A DNA stretch of 52,995 nt, taken from positions 42,633 to 95,627 of the forward strand of contig JAGRFZ010000013.1 in NCBI GenBank assembly GCA_020445785.1, in the 5' to 3' direction. Below are positions 38,177 through 48,267 of the stretch, piece after piece; the first letter of the stretch is position 1; each line of letters opens with the position of its first letter. The stretch comes from Rhodocyclaceae bacterium. Lineage in GTDB: Bacteria; Pseudomonadota; Gammaproteobacteria; Burkholderiales; Rhodocyclaceae. Under the pieces are notes generated by a model. That model saw only the letters and a list, made by a program, of their open reading frames with translations. It searched no databases and was not told the DNA's origin. Made by a program: the position numbers and the translations under genes.

Positions 38177-38869
38177 TCATTCGTTACGATCGGCATGGGG
38201 AAGGACATATACCATCGAAGAACCGTCCGCGCCATCGAGCATCGCACGCAGCGGATGACCCTGGTCGAGCAGGCGTTTCAATGCGGGCAGATCCTGGCCG
38301 GATTTCCCGGCCGAGGCACTGCCGATGTCCACGATGCGGGTCGACGTCGGCAGGTCGAGGATGGCGTGCATCGACCAGGCGAAGTCCGACTGGTCGGAGC
38401 CGTTGTCGGCCAGGGTGCTCAGCGCGCGATAGATGTCGCCATAGGATTCCCGGAGCCGGGCCTGGGAAACTCCGTTGGGGCTGTCCGGCGGACTAGCCGG
38501 GAGCTCGGCGGCGGCGACCGTCGCGCCTCCGACCGAAAGGTCCCCGCTCTCGAGGGCGATTTCCTGCACTCGCCCGTCCGGGCGCCTGACCCGGATGGCG
38601 CCCGCATCGCCGCCGACGAGCACGCCAATCCCCGGAATCGCCTGCCCCGGTCGAAAGCTGCCGCCGCTTCCGTCGGAGAACTTCACCAGCGCGAGCTGCA
38701 CGCCGGCCTTGCCGATCACGATGCCGGTCAACCGCTCCGGCTCGCGCTCGCTCGCCGCAGCGCTACCCGCCGAGCCAAGCACCAGCGCCGCAGCGAGCCG
38801 GACCACCGATCGGCGTGCCGGCATCGCCGAAGCAAGGTATTTCATTCGGTGCGGCGCGAACAAGGCCAT
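38177..38869 (-). CDS. Exported protein with a GspC-like region
   Basis: Up to 230 residues with an N-terminal signal or anchor; internal ATGs at 38845 or 38824 could be the true start. Residues about 48-107 (LTGIVIGKAGVQLALVKFSDG ... SFRPGQAIPGIGVLVGG ... DGRVQEIALE) follow the pattern of the homology region of type II secretion GspC: a beta-rich module with a stored Gly/Pro turn. No other secretion genes are present. The C-terminal half is unassigned. Seen as part of the surface operon between the PEP-CTERM and VOC genes. Confidence 0.7.
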   Translation of the reverse strand: MALFAPHRMKYLASAMPARRSVVRLAAALVLGSAGSAAASEREPERLTGIVIGKAGVQLALVKFSDGSGGSFRPGQAIPGIGVLVGGDAGAIRVRRPDGRVQEIALESGDLSVGGATVAAAELPASPPDSPNGVSQARLRESYGDIYRALSTLADNGSDQSDFAWSMHAILDLPTSTRIVDIGSASAGKSGQDLPALKRLLDQGHPLRAMLDGADGSSMVYVLPHADRNE

Positions 38870-38891
38870 CGGTGCCGTCTCGGGAATCCGC

Positions 38892-39647
38892 TCACTGCGA
38901 ATCGGCGCGGCGACGGGTGCGCCACAGGCCGAGCAGGCCGATGCCGAGCAAGGACAGCGCGGCCGGCTCGGGCACGCCGACGATCCGTTGCTGCTGCGAG
39001 AACTGCTGCGTGAAGTTGGACAGGTTGGCCGATTCGCCGAAATCCGAGGCCCACACCAGGATGTTCTTCTCGACCCACAGGGACGACAAAAGCGGCAATC
39101 CGACGTCGCTCAGGGTATCGTCGGTCGTCGGATCGGCGCTGAACAGCGCGCTGAATTCCGCGGTATTGCCGCTACCGATGGTCGCGCCGCCCGGGCTGTC
39201 GAAGAACGTATCCTGGACGAACAGGCCGGCATCGAGGAATTCGTCTGCGGATCTGCCGATCGAGCCGGCGAGGCTCAGTCGGTTGCCGTCGATCGACATC
39301 GTCGGGTCGGTGACCGACACGTTGAAGCCGAAACTGAAGTCGATGTAGGCGAAGACACCATCGCCCTCGATCCCCAGCGCACTGTTCGAAACCGAAAAAT
39401 TGAGCCCGGGCCCCGGCGACAGCGAGCCGTCGTCGATCGGCGTCACGTCGATGCTGGACAGGATCGCGGCATCGGTGATGCTCGGATCGGTCGAGTCCAG
39501 GAAAATGAACTCGAACCCCGAGAACAGTTTGTCCCCGGCCTGGATGGTCGCGCCGGCGGTCAGATCGCTCAGCAGCACCGCATGCGCGCTGCCGATGATT
39601 CCTGCGCCCAGCAGCAGCCCGGCCAAAGTCTTCTTGATTGTCTTCAT
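38892..39647 (-). CDS. PEP-CTERM sorting-signal protein
   Basis: A 251-residue exported protein with a signal peptide (cleavage after GSAHA) and the tripartite PEP-CTERM tail in the last 27 residues: VPEPAALSLLGIGLLGLW, then basic RTRRR. Such proteins are processed by exosortase (EpsH) and tied to exopolysaccharide and floc formation. No exosortase is in this window. The mature part is acidic, Ser/Thr-rich and low in Lys, as is usual for this class. It follows the toroid gene by 65 bases. Confidence 0.93.
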   Translation of the reverse strand: MKTIKKTLAGLLLGAGIIGSAHAVLLSDLTAGATIQAGDKLFSGFEFIFLDSTDPSITDAAILSSIDVTPIDDGSLSPGPGLNFSVSNSALGIEGDGVFAYIDFSFGFNVSVTDPTMSIDGNRLSLAGSIGRSADEFLDAGLFVQDTFFDSPGGATIGSGNTAEFSALFSADPTTDDTLSDVGLPLLSSLWVEKNILVWASDFGESANLSNFTQQFSQQQRIVGVPEPAALSLLGIGLLGLWRTRRRADSQ

Positions 39648-39676
39648 CGTTCAACTCCTCATCATTCGCTCACCGC

Positions 39677-39703
39677 GGTCCCCGGCGACCATCGCCGGGG
39701 ACC
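39677..39703 (-). other. Perfect 12-bp hairpin between toroid and PEP-CTERM genes
   Basis: GGTCCCCGGCGA (39677-39688) and TCGCCGGGGACC (39692-39703) form a perfect inverted repeat with a three-base loop. There is no T tract on either side, so it is more likely an RNA-processing or partial-termination element than a full terminator. Confidence 0.6.
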
Positions 39704-39712
39704 TTGGCTGGC

Positions 39713-41587
39713 TTACTGGGTCGCGCAGCTTGCCCGCGTGCACATCGGGATGCAGACCTTGACGTCAGCGACCGTGATCATGCCGTCCCCGTTGGCGTCG
39801 CGCGGATCGTCCGGCCCCGATGCCGGCTGGTTGCGGGCGCGGCTGATCATCGAGAGATCGGCCCGGTCGATGTCGCCGTCGTCGTCGACGTCGCAGCGGG
39901 TGGGCGCCTGCTCGCAGGCATCGCCGATGCCGTTGTTGTCGGCATCCTCCTGGCCGGGATTCGCGGTGGTCGGGCAGTTGTCGCAAATGTCGCCAACGCC
40001 GTCGTTGTCCGCGTCTTCCTGGTTCGGATTGAAGTTATTCACGCAGTTGTCGCAGGCGTCGCCGACACCATCCCCATCGCTGTCTTCCTGGCCCGGGTTG
40101 GCGTTGTTCGCGCAGTTGTCGCACGCATCGCCGATGCCGTCACCGTCGGCATCTTCCTGGCCCGGATTCGGCGTGGCGGGGCAGTTGTCCTCGTCGTCGC
40201 AGACGCCGTCACCGTCCGAATCCACGCACGAACCACCGGTGGCGCGTTGCAGCACCAGGATTGCGTAGGATTGCCGTGCGGTGTTGTCCCAGATGCCCGG
40301 CGCGCTGTTGCACGCGTACTGGCCGTCGCTACCGGAAATCGGCGCGCTGCCGTCGTAGCACTGGTTCTCCAGGATCTCGTAGGCGTAGTCGAAATACTGA
40401 TCCTGCGGCTCACCGGTATAGAAGCCGACGCCACCGGCGCCGAAGCTGGTCACCCGCGGCAGCGCATCCGGATCCTGGTGCAATTGCCGCCCGGGGCAGG
40501 TCGCGATCGGCGCCATCGTCCCCAGGTCGTTCGGGCCGAGGTTGCCCGGCGCGATCGCGATGCCGGAATTGCGGATGAATTCCATGCCCTTGAACGAACT
40601 CCACAGGAAATACCAGTAGCTGGCACCCCAGTTGGCGTCCATCCCCGACGGATCGTCCCAGCGATAGTGGTTGCGGATCCAGCGCAGGTAACCCTGGACC
40701 GAAGGATCATTCACCGTCGCGCCACCGAGCAATTGCACCCAGGTGCCCGACGAAGTCTGCTGGATCGAGGCCTGGTTGCCCCGGTTGTAGCCGTGACCCC
40801 GCTCGAGGGGATCGCCCGAGTTGCAGTTGCCCGGGTTCTGGCTGCCGGTACCGCCGTTATCGACATAAGCCTGGCGCGCCTCGGCGAGGGCGGCATTGAT
40901 GCTTGCCAGACGGGCCGGATCGGCAAAGGCGGCGTCGGAATACACGGCCTTGGCGGCCGCCAGACCGGCGACCGCGAACTGGGTCGTCGAGGAATCGGGG
41001 CAGGTCGCGAAACTCGGCCCGTAGCACCAGTACCCGTTGTTGCTGCCGACCCCGGGCGCTGCGGAGATCTGATAGGACAGCAGCGTGTCGGTCATGTTGT
41101 TGATCGCGCCGAGCAGATCCAGCGGCAGGGCTGCCGGCAGATCCGGATGGGCGCCGCGGTCGGGGCCACCGGTGCGCAGGTAGAGGGCCAGACCCATCAT
41201 GTAGTTGCCGTTGCGGTACGAAGTGCCGAACGGAGTCGGCGTGCTGTTCACCTGGGTCAGCATGCAGCTCACGGCGATGCGCATGCGCTCCTGGTCGGTC
41301 GCGCTGGCATTTTCGTAACCCTGCGGCGGATCGTTGGGATCACCGCTCGCGCGCTTCTCCAGCAGCGCCAGCAGCGCGAGGCCGCGCGCTTCCTGATTCG
41401 AATTCGTGAAGCACGATCCGAAACCGTTGCCCGGCACCGGGCCGAAGGCGCCGATGTTGTTCAGATACTCGAGGCCACGATCGATCGAAGTGCTGACATC
41501 TTGCTCGAACGGTGTGACGGCGAAGCTGGTACTCGCGGCCGCGCACAGCGCGCCTGCCGCAATCACCTTGGCTAGTCTTGGTAGCAT
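39713..41587 (-). CDS. Secreted alpha/alpha-toroid protein with thrombospondin-3 repeats and dockerin-like C-terminus
   Basis: A 624-residue protein with a signal peptide (cleavage near TSFA). Residues about 25-455 form a helical toroid of the prenyltransferase/squalene-cyclase-repeat type (TTQFAVAGLAAAKAVYSD, YWYFLWSSFKGMEF, RQSYAILVLQRATGG) with many cysteine pairs suited to the periplasm or surface. Next come calcium-binding thrombospondin type 3 repeats (DGDGIGDACDNC, period 23 residues) and a dockerin-like end (DVDDDGDIDRADL ... DANGDGMITVADV) closing with paired cysteines. The DxDD cyclase motif is not seen, so it is probably not a terpene cyclase. The ATG at 41587 follows GAGAGGAA. A sigma-54 promoter lies upstream. 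Confidence 0.88.
   Translation of the reverse strand: MLPRLAKVIAAGALCAAASTSFAVTPFEQDVSTSIDRGLEYLNNIGAFGPVPGNGFGSCFTNSNQEARGLALLALLEKRASGDPNDPPQGYENASATDQERMRIAVSCMLTQVNSTPTPFGTSYRNGNYMMGLALYLRTGGPDRGAHPDLPAALPLDLLGAINNMTDTLLSYQISAAPGVGSNNGYWCYGPSFATCPDSSTTQFAVAGLAAAKAVYSDAAFADPARLASINAALAEARQAYVDNGGTGSQNPGNCNSGDPLERGHGYNRGNQASIQQTSSGTWVQLLGGATVNDPSVQGYLRWIRNHYRWDDPSGMDANWGASYWYFLWSSFKGMEFIRNSGIAIAPGNLGPNDLGTMAPIATCPGRQLHQDPDALPRVTSFGAGGVGFYTGEPQDQYFDYAYEILENQCYDGSAPISGSDGQYACNSAPGIWDNTARQSYAILVLQRATGGSCVDSDGDGVCDDEDNCPATPNPGQEDADGDGIGDACDNCANNANPGQEDSDGDGVGDACDNCVNNFNPNQEDADNDGVGDICDNCPTTANPGQEDADNNGIGDACEQAPTRCDVDDDGDIDRADLSMISRARNQPASGPDDPRDANGDGMITVADVKVCIPMCTRASCATQ
39905..40230 (-). repeat. 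Thrombospondin type 3 repeats, 69-base period
   Basis: Within the toroid gene the motif GCAGTTG (plus strand) recurs at 39974, 40043, 40112 and 40181, an exact 69-base (23-residue) period. Each unit encodes an Asp-rich calcium-binding repeat with a cysteine pair. Confidence 0.9.
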
Positions 41588-41664
41588 GGTCGAATTCCTC
41601 TCGAAAACACACACACGAAGCGGATCTCTCGGCGCCGCCCGATCCCTGGACCGGGCCGCAGGTC

Positions 41665-41680
41665 GCGGCCCCCCGGCCGC
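41665..41680 (-). other. Leader hairpin of the toroid operon mRNA
   Basis: GCGGCC and GGCCGC pair around a four-base loop, starting about five bases after the start site predicted from the sigma-54 element. Short, GC-only stem; function unproven. Confidence 0.35.
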
Positions 41681-41695
41681 ATCCGACACAGGCGC

Positions 41696-41711
41696 TGCAA
41701 TTTCCGGGCCA
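41696..41711 (-). promoter_or_regulatory. Sigma-54 promoter of the toroid/PEP-CTERM operon
   Basis: On the minus strand TGGCCCGGAAATTGCA matches the TGGCACG-N4-TTGCA consensus at every position but one, with GG-N10-GC intact. Transcription would start near 41685, about 98 bases before the toroid ATG. The divergent neighbour is a histidine kinase followed by a sigma-54 activator. Confidence 0.72.
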
Positions 41712-41872
41712 AACACCCTAAGCCGCTGATGTGCAAAATTTTCGAATGTCCACCCCGGGCGGCAGTCGTGGCCAAGTGTTAAATTCTCCGACGCGCCGAC
41801 GGCGGTAGTGCCGAATGCGCTGGACCGCCCTGCAGGCGGTGCCACGTCGGCAATCCACAAGGAATGGGCGTG

Positions 41873-43282
41873 ATGGATGGATCGCGACTTGCCGGTGCCC
41901 TCGACGGGATCTATCCGAGGGTGTTCGTCCCCTTTTTGCTCGCGCTGGCGGGCGTGACCGCCACGGCCTGGTGGGTGGCTACGTCACTGATCGGCCATGC
42001 GCTGGAGGATCGGCAGGCCGCGCAACTGACCCACGCGGCGCAGATGCTGGCCGCCGGTTCGATCCCATTGACCGACGAGGTCCTGGGCCGCTTCGTCTCC
42101 CTGCAGGAGGCCGATTTCGCGGTGGTGGATCATGAAGGCACCGTCACCCTGTCCACCTGGCACATCGAAATGCGCGCTGCGTTCGAGGCCCTCGTCGGCG
42201 GCCTGCCTGCGGCACACGCCGATGGCGCTTTCGCGGTGGTGACGACCGACGCCGGCGAGCCGTTCATGGTGGTTCGCAAGGCCCTGGACTTCCCGGCCGG
42301 TGGGTCCGGCGCAGCGGTATTCGCGTTCGGCTCGCTCACTTCCGTACGCGCGGCAGAGTCGGAAGCGGCCCGCTGGATGAGCCTGGTCGCCGTGGTCCTC
42401 GGCGTGCTCCTCGCAGTCGCCGGCCATCGTCTGGCAAAGGGCATCACGCGACCGATCGACAGCCTGGCGCGCATGGCCCAGCGCATCGCCGCCGGCGATC
42501 GGGCGGTCCGGGCCGACGTGACGCGGCCCAGAGAGCTGGCGCTACTGGGAGAATCCCTCAATGACATGACCCAGCGGCTGGCCGAGTACGAGCACCGCAG
42601 TGCCGAGCAGAACCGACTCGCCGCTCTCGGCGAGCTGGCCGCCCGGGTCGCCCACGAGATCCGAAATCCGCTGACCGCGATCAAGATGCAGGTGGCGATG
42701 ATGAGCGAGTGGGCGCCGGGATCGGCAACAGCCAGCCGTTGCGAGCGACTGCTGGACGAAATCCGCCGGCTGGAGTTGATCGTCACGGGGACCCTGCAAC
42801 TCAGCCGCACCCAGCAACTCGACCGGCGGAACACCGATCTGGACCAACTCGTGCGCGAGGTCTGCCTCCTGTTGACGCCGCAATTCGCCCACCGCAAGGT
42901 CGTGCTCGAGACCGCGCTGGCCTCGCCGCCCGAGCTTGCGGTGGATGCGGATCGGATCAAACAGGTCGTATTCAATCTGCTGATCAATGCGGCGGAGGCA
43001 TTGCCCGACGGCGGCCGTGTCGTCGTACGATCACGATGCGGGACCGACTTCGTCGAGCTGTCGGTCGAAGACGACGGACCCGGCATCCCGCCCGAGATGC
43101 GACAGAACTTGTTTCGACACGCCGTGCGCGGCAAGAATCACGGCCTCGGCATCGGCCTGATGCTGTGCCGGGAGATCGTCGATCTTCACGGTGGCAGCAT
43201 CACGGCGGGCGACAGCGGGTCATTGGGCGGAGGCAGCGTCGTCGTTCGCTTGCCGCTGGCGCCGATCGGATCACCACAGTAG
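41873..43282 (+). CDS. Sensor histidine kinase paired with an NtrC-type regulator
   Basis: A 469-residue membrane kinase. TM1 is at about 17-40, then a periplasmic sensor of about 120 residues, TM2 near 162-182 and a HAMP domain. The catalytic core has H-box RVAHEIRNPLTAIKMQVAMM, N box NLLINAAEALPDGG, G1 DDGPGIPP and G2 HGLGIGLMLCREIV. The ATG at 41873 has AAGGA nine bases upstream; the ATG at 41864 directly abuts that site and is unlikely. It lies 15 bases before its regulator and divergent from the toroid operon. It is not built like the long PrsK kinases of PEP-CTERM systems. Confidence 0.9.
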   Translation: MDGSRLAGALDGIYPRVFVPFLLALAGVTATAWWVATSLIGHALEDRQAAQLTHAAQMLAAGSIPLTDEVLGRFVSLQEADFAVVDHEGTVTLSTWHIEMRAAFEALVGGLPAAHADGAFAVVTTDAGEPFMVVRKALDFPAGGSGAAVFAFGSLTSVRAAESEAARWMSLVAVVLGVLLAVAGHRLAKGITRPIDSLARMAQRIAAGDRAVRADVTRPRELALLGESLNDMTQRLAEYEHRSAEQNRLAALGELAARVAHEIRNPLTAIKMQVAMMSEWAPGSATASRCERLLDEIRRLELIVTGTLQLSRTQQLDRRNTDLDQLVREVCLLLTPQFAHRKVVLETALASPPELAVDADRIKQVVFNLLINAAEALPDGGRVVVRSRCGTDFVELSVEDDGPGIPPEMRQNLFRHAVRGKNHGLGIGLMLCREIVDLHGGSITAGDSGSLGGGSVVVRLPLAPIGSPQ

Positions 43283-43297
43283 GCGGAAGTACGGAAC

Positions 43298-44740
<1,443 letters not shown>

Positions 44741-44922
44741 GCACTGCGCGACGGGCGCCCGCCGCCACTCGCATGGCATCGCGGCCGATCGCCGACGACA
44801 CGATCGTGCGCAAAATCACGGCGATGATCGCTTAGGTGCTGCGGCGCACGCCGCCCGCAATGATAATTTTTGTGCGTCACATCAAAAATAGTCGTCAAGA
44901 ATTCTATCGGAGGTCGTTTCCC

Positions 44923-45960
44923 ATGCGTCGTACCCTCGCGCTTCTGCTGACCGCGGCGAGTCTGCTCGCCGGTGCCGTCCAAGCAGCGGAACCCGTCGTC
45001 AAAGTACTTTCGGACCGGACGGAGTCCCACCTCAAGCCGCTCTTTGCAGCGTTTACGGCAGAAACCGGCGTGGCGATCGAAGCGGTCTTCATGGACCAGG
45101 GCCTGGTCGATCGGGTCGCCGGAAATCCGTCCGAAGCCGACGTGCTCATCACCAAGGACGCCGAACTGCTCGAGATCGCCCGCCAGCGGGGCCTGCTGCA
45201 GCCGTTCCGGTCCCAGGCCATCCGGGAGGGAATCGGCGCCGATTTCATCGGTCCGGAGTCCGCCTATTTCGTCGACGCCTATCGGGCCCGCGTCATCTTC
45301 TATTCGAAGGCGCGTGTCGACCCGGCGCAATTGTCGACCTATGCCGACCTGGCCGCGCCGAAATGGAAGGGCCGACTGTGCATCCGCTCCGGCTACCACG
45401 ACTACAACATCGCGCTGTTCAGCCAGATGAGCAGCGCGTACGGTCGCCCGGCGGCTGCCGCGACCATCGCCGGCATGCACGACAACCTCGCCCGCGAGCC
45501 GAAGGGCAACGATCGCGCCCAGGCACGCGCCATCTACGAAGGCCAGTGCGACGTCGCATTGATGAACACCTACTACCACCCGATCATGATGGACAATCCG
45601 GAGCAGCGTCCGTGGGGTGAGGCCGTACGCGTGTTCTTCCCGGATCAACAAGCGGACGGCGCCTTTGCCATGCGCAGCGCGATCGGTCTGACCAAGGCGA
45701 ACCGCAATCCTGCCGACGCCACCCGCCTGCTGGAATACTTCGCCGGCGCTGCCGGCCAAAGCCTGATGGGCCGGATCACCTATCAGCACCCGACCAATGT
45801 CCACGTCGCACCGGATCCGAAGCTCGCCACGCTCGGCGCCGAGCAGCCCGGCATCTCCGATGGCCGCTTCAAGATCAATTTCGTGCCGCTCGACGCTGCC
45901 AGCAAGGAGCGCGAAGCCGTGGTGCAGATGCTCAACGAAGTGAAGTTCGACCTGAAATGA
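44923..45960 (+). CDS. Iron-type ABC transporter periplasmic binding protein (FutA/FbpA-like)
   Basis: A 345-residue protein with a signal peptide (cleavage after VQAA). The transferrin-like binding-protein fold is shown by VVKVLSDRTESHLKPLFAAF, ADVLITKDAELLEIAR, APKWKGRLCIRSGYHDYN and DVALMNTYYHPIMMD. Tandem tyrosines and nearby residues resemble the ferric-iron site of FutA/FbpA, though other metal or anion ligands cannot be excluded. A TCGGAGG site precedes the ATG. A TGATAAT half-site at about 44860 hints at Fur control but is not a full box. Its stop overlaps the permease start (ATGA). Confidence 0.9.
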   Translation: MRRTLALLLTAASLLAGAVQAAEPVVKVLSDRTESHLKPLFAAFTAETGVAIEAVFMDQGLVDRVAGNPSEADVLITKDAELLEIARQRGLLQPFRSQAIREGIGADFIGPESAYFVDAYRARVIFYSKARVDPAQLSTYADLAAPKWKGRLCIRSGYHDYNIALFSQMSSAYGRPAAAATIAGMHDNLAREPKGNDRAQARAIYEGQCDVALMNTYYHPIMMDNPEQRPWGEAVRVFFPDQQADGAFAMRSAIGLTKANRNPADATRLLEYFAGAAGQSLMGRITYQHPTNVHVAPDPKLATLGAEQPGISDGRFKINFVPLDAASKEREAVVQMLNEVKFDLK

Positions 45961-47531
45961 ACGTCTCGGAGGCGCGCCGGGCGAGCCCGGCGCCACCGAC
46001 CGCAGTGCCCGACATCACCGCCTTGCCGCCCCATCTCGCCAGGCGTGCCTTGCTGGTGGCGTTGGTGGCGTCGGTCAGTGCCCCGGCCCTGTATGCGCTG
46101 GGCCGGGGCATCCTCGACTTTTCGCTGCCGTGGTGGTCGCACCTGTGGGCGACCGTGCTGCCGGGCTACCTGTGGAACTCGCTGGCGACGGGCCTGGTGG
46201 CGGTCGCGTGCGCGGTGGTGCTGGGGGGCATGCCGGCCTGGCTCACCGTGCGCTACCGCTTCGTCGGCCGGCAATGGGGCATCTTCACCCAGTTGCTGCC
46301 GCTGACGATTCCCGCCTACGTCGCTGCCGGGCTGTTCCAGGAGGCATGGCGCAGCCCCTTCTTCGAGAGCCGGATGGCCCTGTCGGTCGAAATCGGCGCG
46401 GCTGCCGCCCCCTTGGTCTTTCTCTATCTGCGGGTTGCGCTGGCCAGGCTCCCGGCCAGCCTCTTCGAAGTGTCGGCGTCACTCGGTTGCGGTCCGCTGC
46501 AACGCCTCGGCCGGATCGCCCTTCCGCTGCTCGGGGCTCCGCTCGCGGCGGCCGCCTGCCTGGTCGCGGCCGAGGCCCTCGGCGAATTCGGCGCCGCCAG
46601 CCGGGTCGGCATCGCCACCCTCAGCGTGGGTCTGCACCAACAATGGCACGGCCTGCAGCGGCCCGAACTGGCCCACATGCTGGCGCTGCTGCTGTTCGTC
46701 GTGGCGGCCCTGCTGGCGACCCCGCTGATCCGCGCCGGGCTACGCTACCAGCGGGAGAATTCCGCCGCCGAGCAACGCCTGCTGCAAGCGCGACCGCTCG
46801 GTCCCGGCTGGACCGTACTGGCCCACGCCGCCTGCCTGCTGGCGGTCGTACCCGGATTCGTCGCGCCGGTCGGGCTGGCGCTGCATTGGGCACTGGCGCG
46901 CCGCGCACCGGCCGACGCGCTGATGCTGGCGCGCGACGGCGGCACCACCCTGGCCGTGGCCCTCGCCTGTGCCGGCGCCTGCCTCGCCCTGACCGTGGCC
47001 TTCGCCCTGCTGTTCCGGGCCGACCGGCGAGGTCGTACGGCGGACCGTGGGGTCTGGTTGGTGGCGCTGAACTATCTCACCCCATCGTCGGTGCTGGCGC
47101 TGGCCTGGCTCGGCGGCGCCCTGAGCGGCGTCGCCGTGATCGTCGCCGCCACCACGCTCAAGCTGCTGCCCTTGATGCTGTTGCCGGTCGCGGACGCGAT
47201 GAGCCGCCTGCCGAGCGCCCAGACCGAATCGGCCCGCGCACTCGGCTGCAGCCCGCTGCAGGCCGTCTGGCGAACCGTGCTGCCGCAGCTCGCGCCGGTC
47301 CTCGCAGGCGGTGCCCTGCTGGTCTTCGTGCTGGCGGCGACCGAACTGACGCTGTCGCTCGCCTTGCAGCCCTTCGGCTACAGCTCCCTTTCCCTCCGGG
47401 TCTTCGCCTACGCCGGCCTCCACATGACGCAATTGTCTTCCTTCTGGATCCTCAGCCTGGTGTTGCTGTGCATCTACCCGATCTGGCGTCTGGCGACGCT
47501 GATGGCGCCCTCGGAGGCCCGCCATGCTTGA
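45957..47531 (+). CDS. ABC transporter permease, two fused modules (FbpB-like)
   Basis: A 524-residue inner-membrane protein with about twelve hydrophobic segments in two homologous halves. Each half has an ATPase-contact loop: EVSASLGCGPLQRLGRIALP in the first and ESARALGCSPLQAVWRTVLP in the second. This fused organisation is that of ferric-iron FbpB permeases. It overlaps the binding-protein stop by four bases and the ATPase gene by eight, so the three are made together. Confidence 0.93.
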   Translation: MNVSEARRASPAPPTAVPDITALPPHLARRALLVALVASVSAPALYALGRGILDFSLPWWSHLWATVLPGYLWNSLATGLVAVACAVVLGGMPAWLTVRYRFVGRQWGIFTQLLPLTIPAYVAAGLFQEAWRSPFFESRMALSVEIGAAAAPLVFLYLRVALARLPASLFEVSASLGCGPLQRLGRIALPLLGAPLAAAACLVAAEALGEFGAASRVGIATLSVGLHQQWHGLQRPELAHMLALLLFVVAALLATPLIRAGLRYQRENSAAEQRLLQARPLGPGWTVLAHAACLLAVVPGFVAPVGLALHWALARRAPADALMLARDGGTTLAVALACAGACLALTVAFALLFRADRRGRTADRGVWLVALNYLTPSSVLALAWLGGALSGVAVIVAATTLKLLPLMLLPVADAMSRLPSAQTESARALGCSPLQAVWRTVLPQLAPVLAGGALLVFVLAATELTLSLALQPFGYSSLSLRVFAYAGLHMTQLSSFWILSLVLLCIYPIWRLATLMAPSEARHA

Positions 47532-48267
47532 GGCGGATGCACTGACGCTGCGACACGGACCACACACGCTGCTGGACGGGGCCTCGTTCCGCCTGCGCGC
47601 GGGTGGGCGACTGGCCCTGGTGGGCCCGAGTGGCGGCGGCAAGACGACGCTTCTCCGCCTGCTGATGGGCTTCGATCCGCCCACCGCCGGTGCCTTGCGG
47701 TGGAGAGGCGAGCTGCTGTCGGCCGCCGGACGCATCCACGTACCGGTCGAACGCCGCCGCTTCGGCATGGTTTTCCAGGAAGCAGCGCTGTTCCCGCATC
47801 TGAACGTCGTGCGCAACGTCGCCTTCGGCCTGCGGCCCGCAGAGCCGGCGACACGGCGGGAACGGCTCGACCACTGGATCGAGCGATTCGGCCTGGGGCC
47901 ACTGCGCAACCGTGCCGTCCAATCTCTTTCGGGCGGCGAGCGACAGCGTGTGGCGCTGGCTCGCGCGTTGGCGGCCGAACCGGTCCTGCTGCTGCTCGAC
48001 GAGCCCTTCAGCAACCTCGATCGACCGGTGCGCGTCGATCTGATGGGACGACTCACGGACGCCATGGATGCCCAGACGGCATGCATCCTGGTCACCCACG
48101 ACTTCCGCGATGCGCTCGACTTCGGCAACGAACTGATGCTGCTCGCGGATGGACGGATTCAGCAATCCGGTGCGGCCGAAGGCGTCGTCACGGCGCCTGC
48201 CAGCGACTGGGTGCGCGGATTCATCGCGTCCAGCCTCGGTCGGCCAGCCGGTGGAGGCCAAGCATGA
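47524..48267 (+). CDS. ABC transporter ATP-binding protein
   Basis: A 247-residue ATPase with Walker A GPSGGGKTT, Q-loop FQEAALFPHLNV, signature LSGGERQR, Walker B LLLLDEP and switch His in LVTHD. It lacks the roughly 100-residue C-terminal regulatory domain of full FbpC proteins. Its gene overlaps the permease by eight bases and the following small membrane protein by four (ATGA). The ABC transporter is thus physically coupled to the radical SAM genes downstream. Confidence 0.94.
   Translation: MLEADALTLRHGPHTLLDGASFRLRAGGRLALVGPSGGGKTTLLRLLMGFDPPTAGALRWRGELLSAAGRIHVPVERRRFGMVFQEAALFPHLNVVRNVAFGLRPAEPATRRERLDHWIERFGLGPLRNRAVQSLSGGERQRVALARALAAEPVLLLLDEPFSNLDRPVRVDLMGRLTDAMDAQTACILVTHDFRDALDFGNELMLLADGRIQQSGAAEGVVTAPASDWVRGFIASSLGRPAGGGQA

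Noticed and set aside
39638-41575. Long plus-strand frame opposite the toroid gene
   Set aside because: Its repeats only mirror the thrombospondin-3 repeats on the other strand; there is no start signal or recognisable domain.
44853-44875. Possible Fur box before the iron-type binding protein
   Set aside because: Only one half, TGATAAT, matches; the other arm TTTGTGC does not, so it is not listed as an operator.
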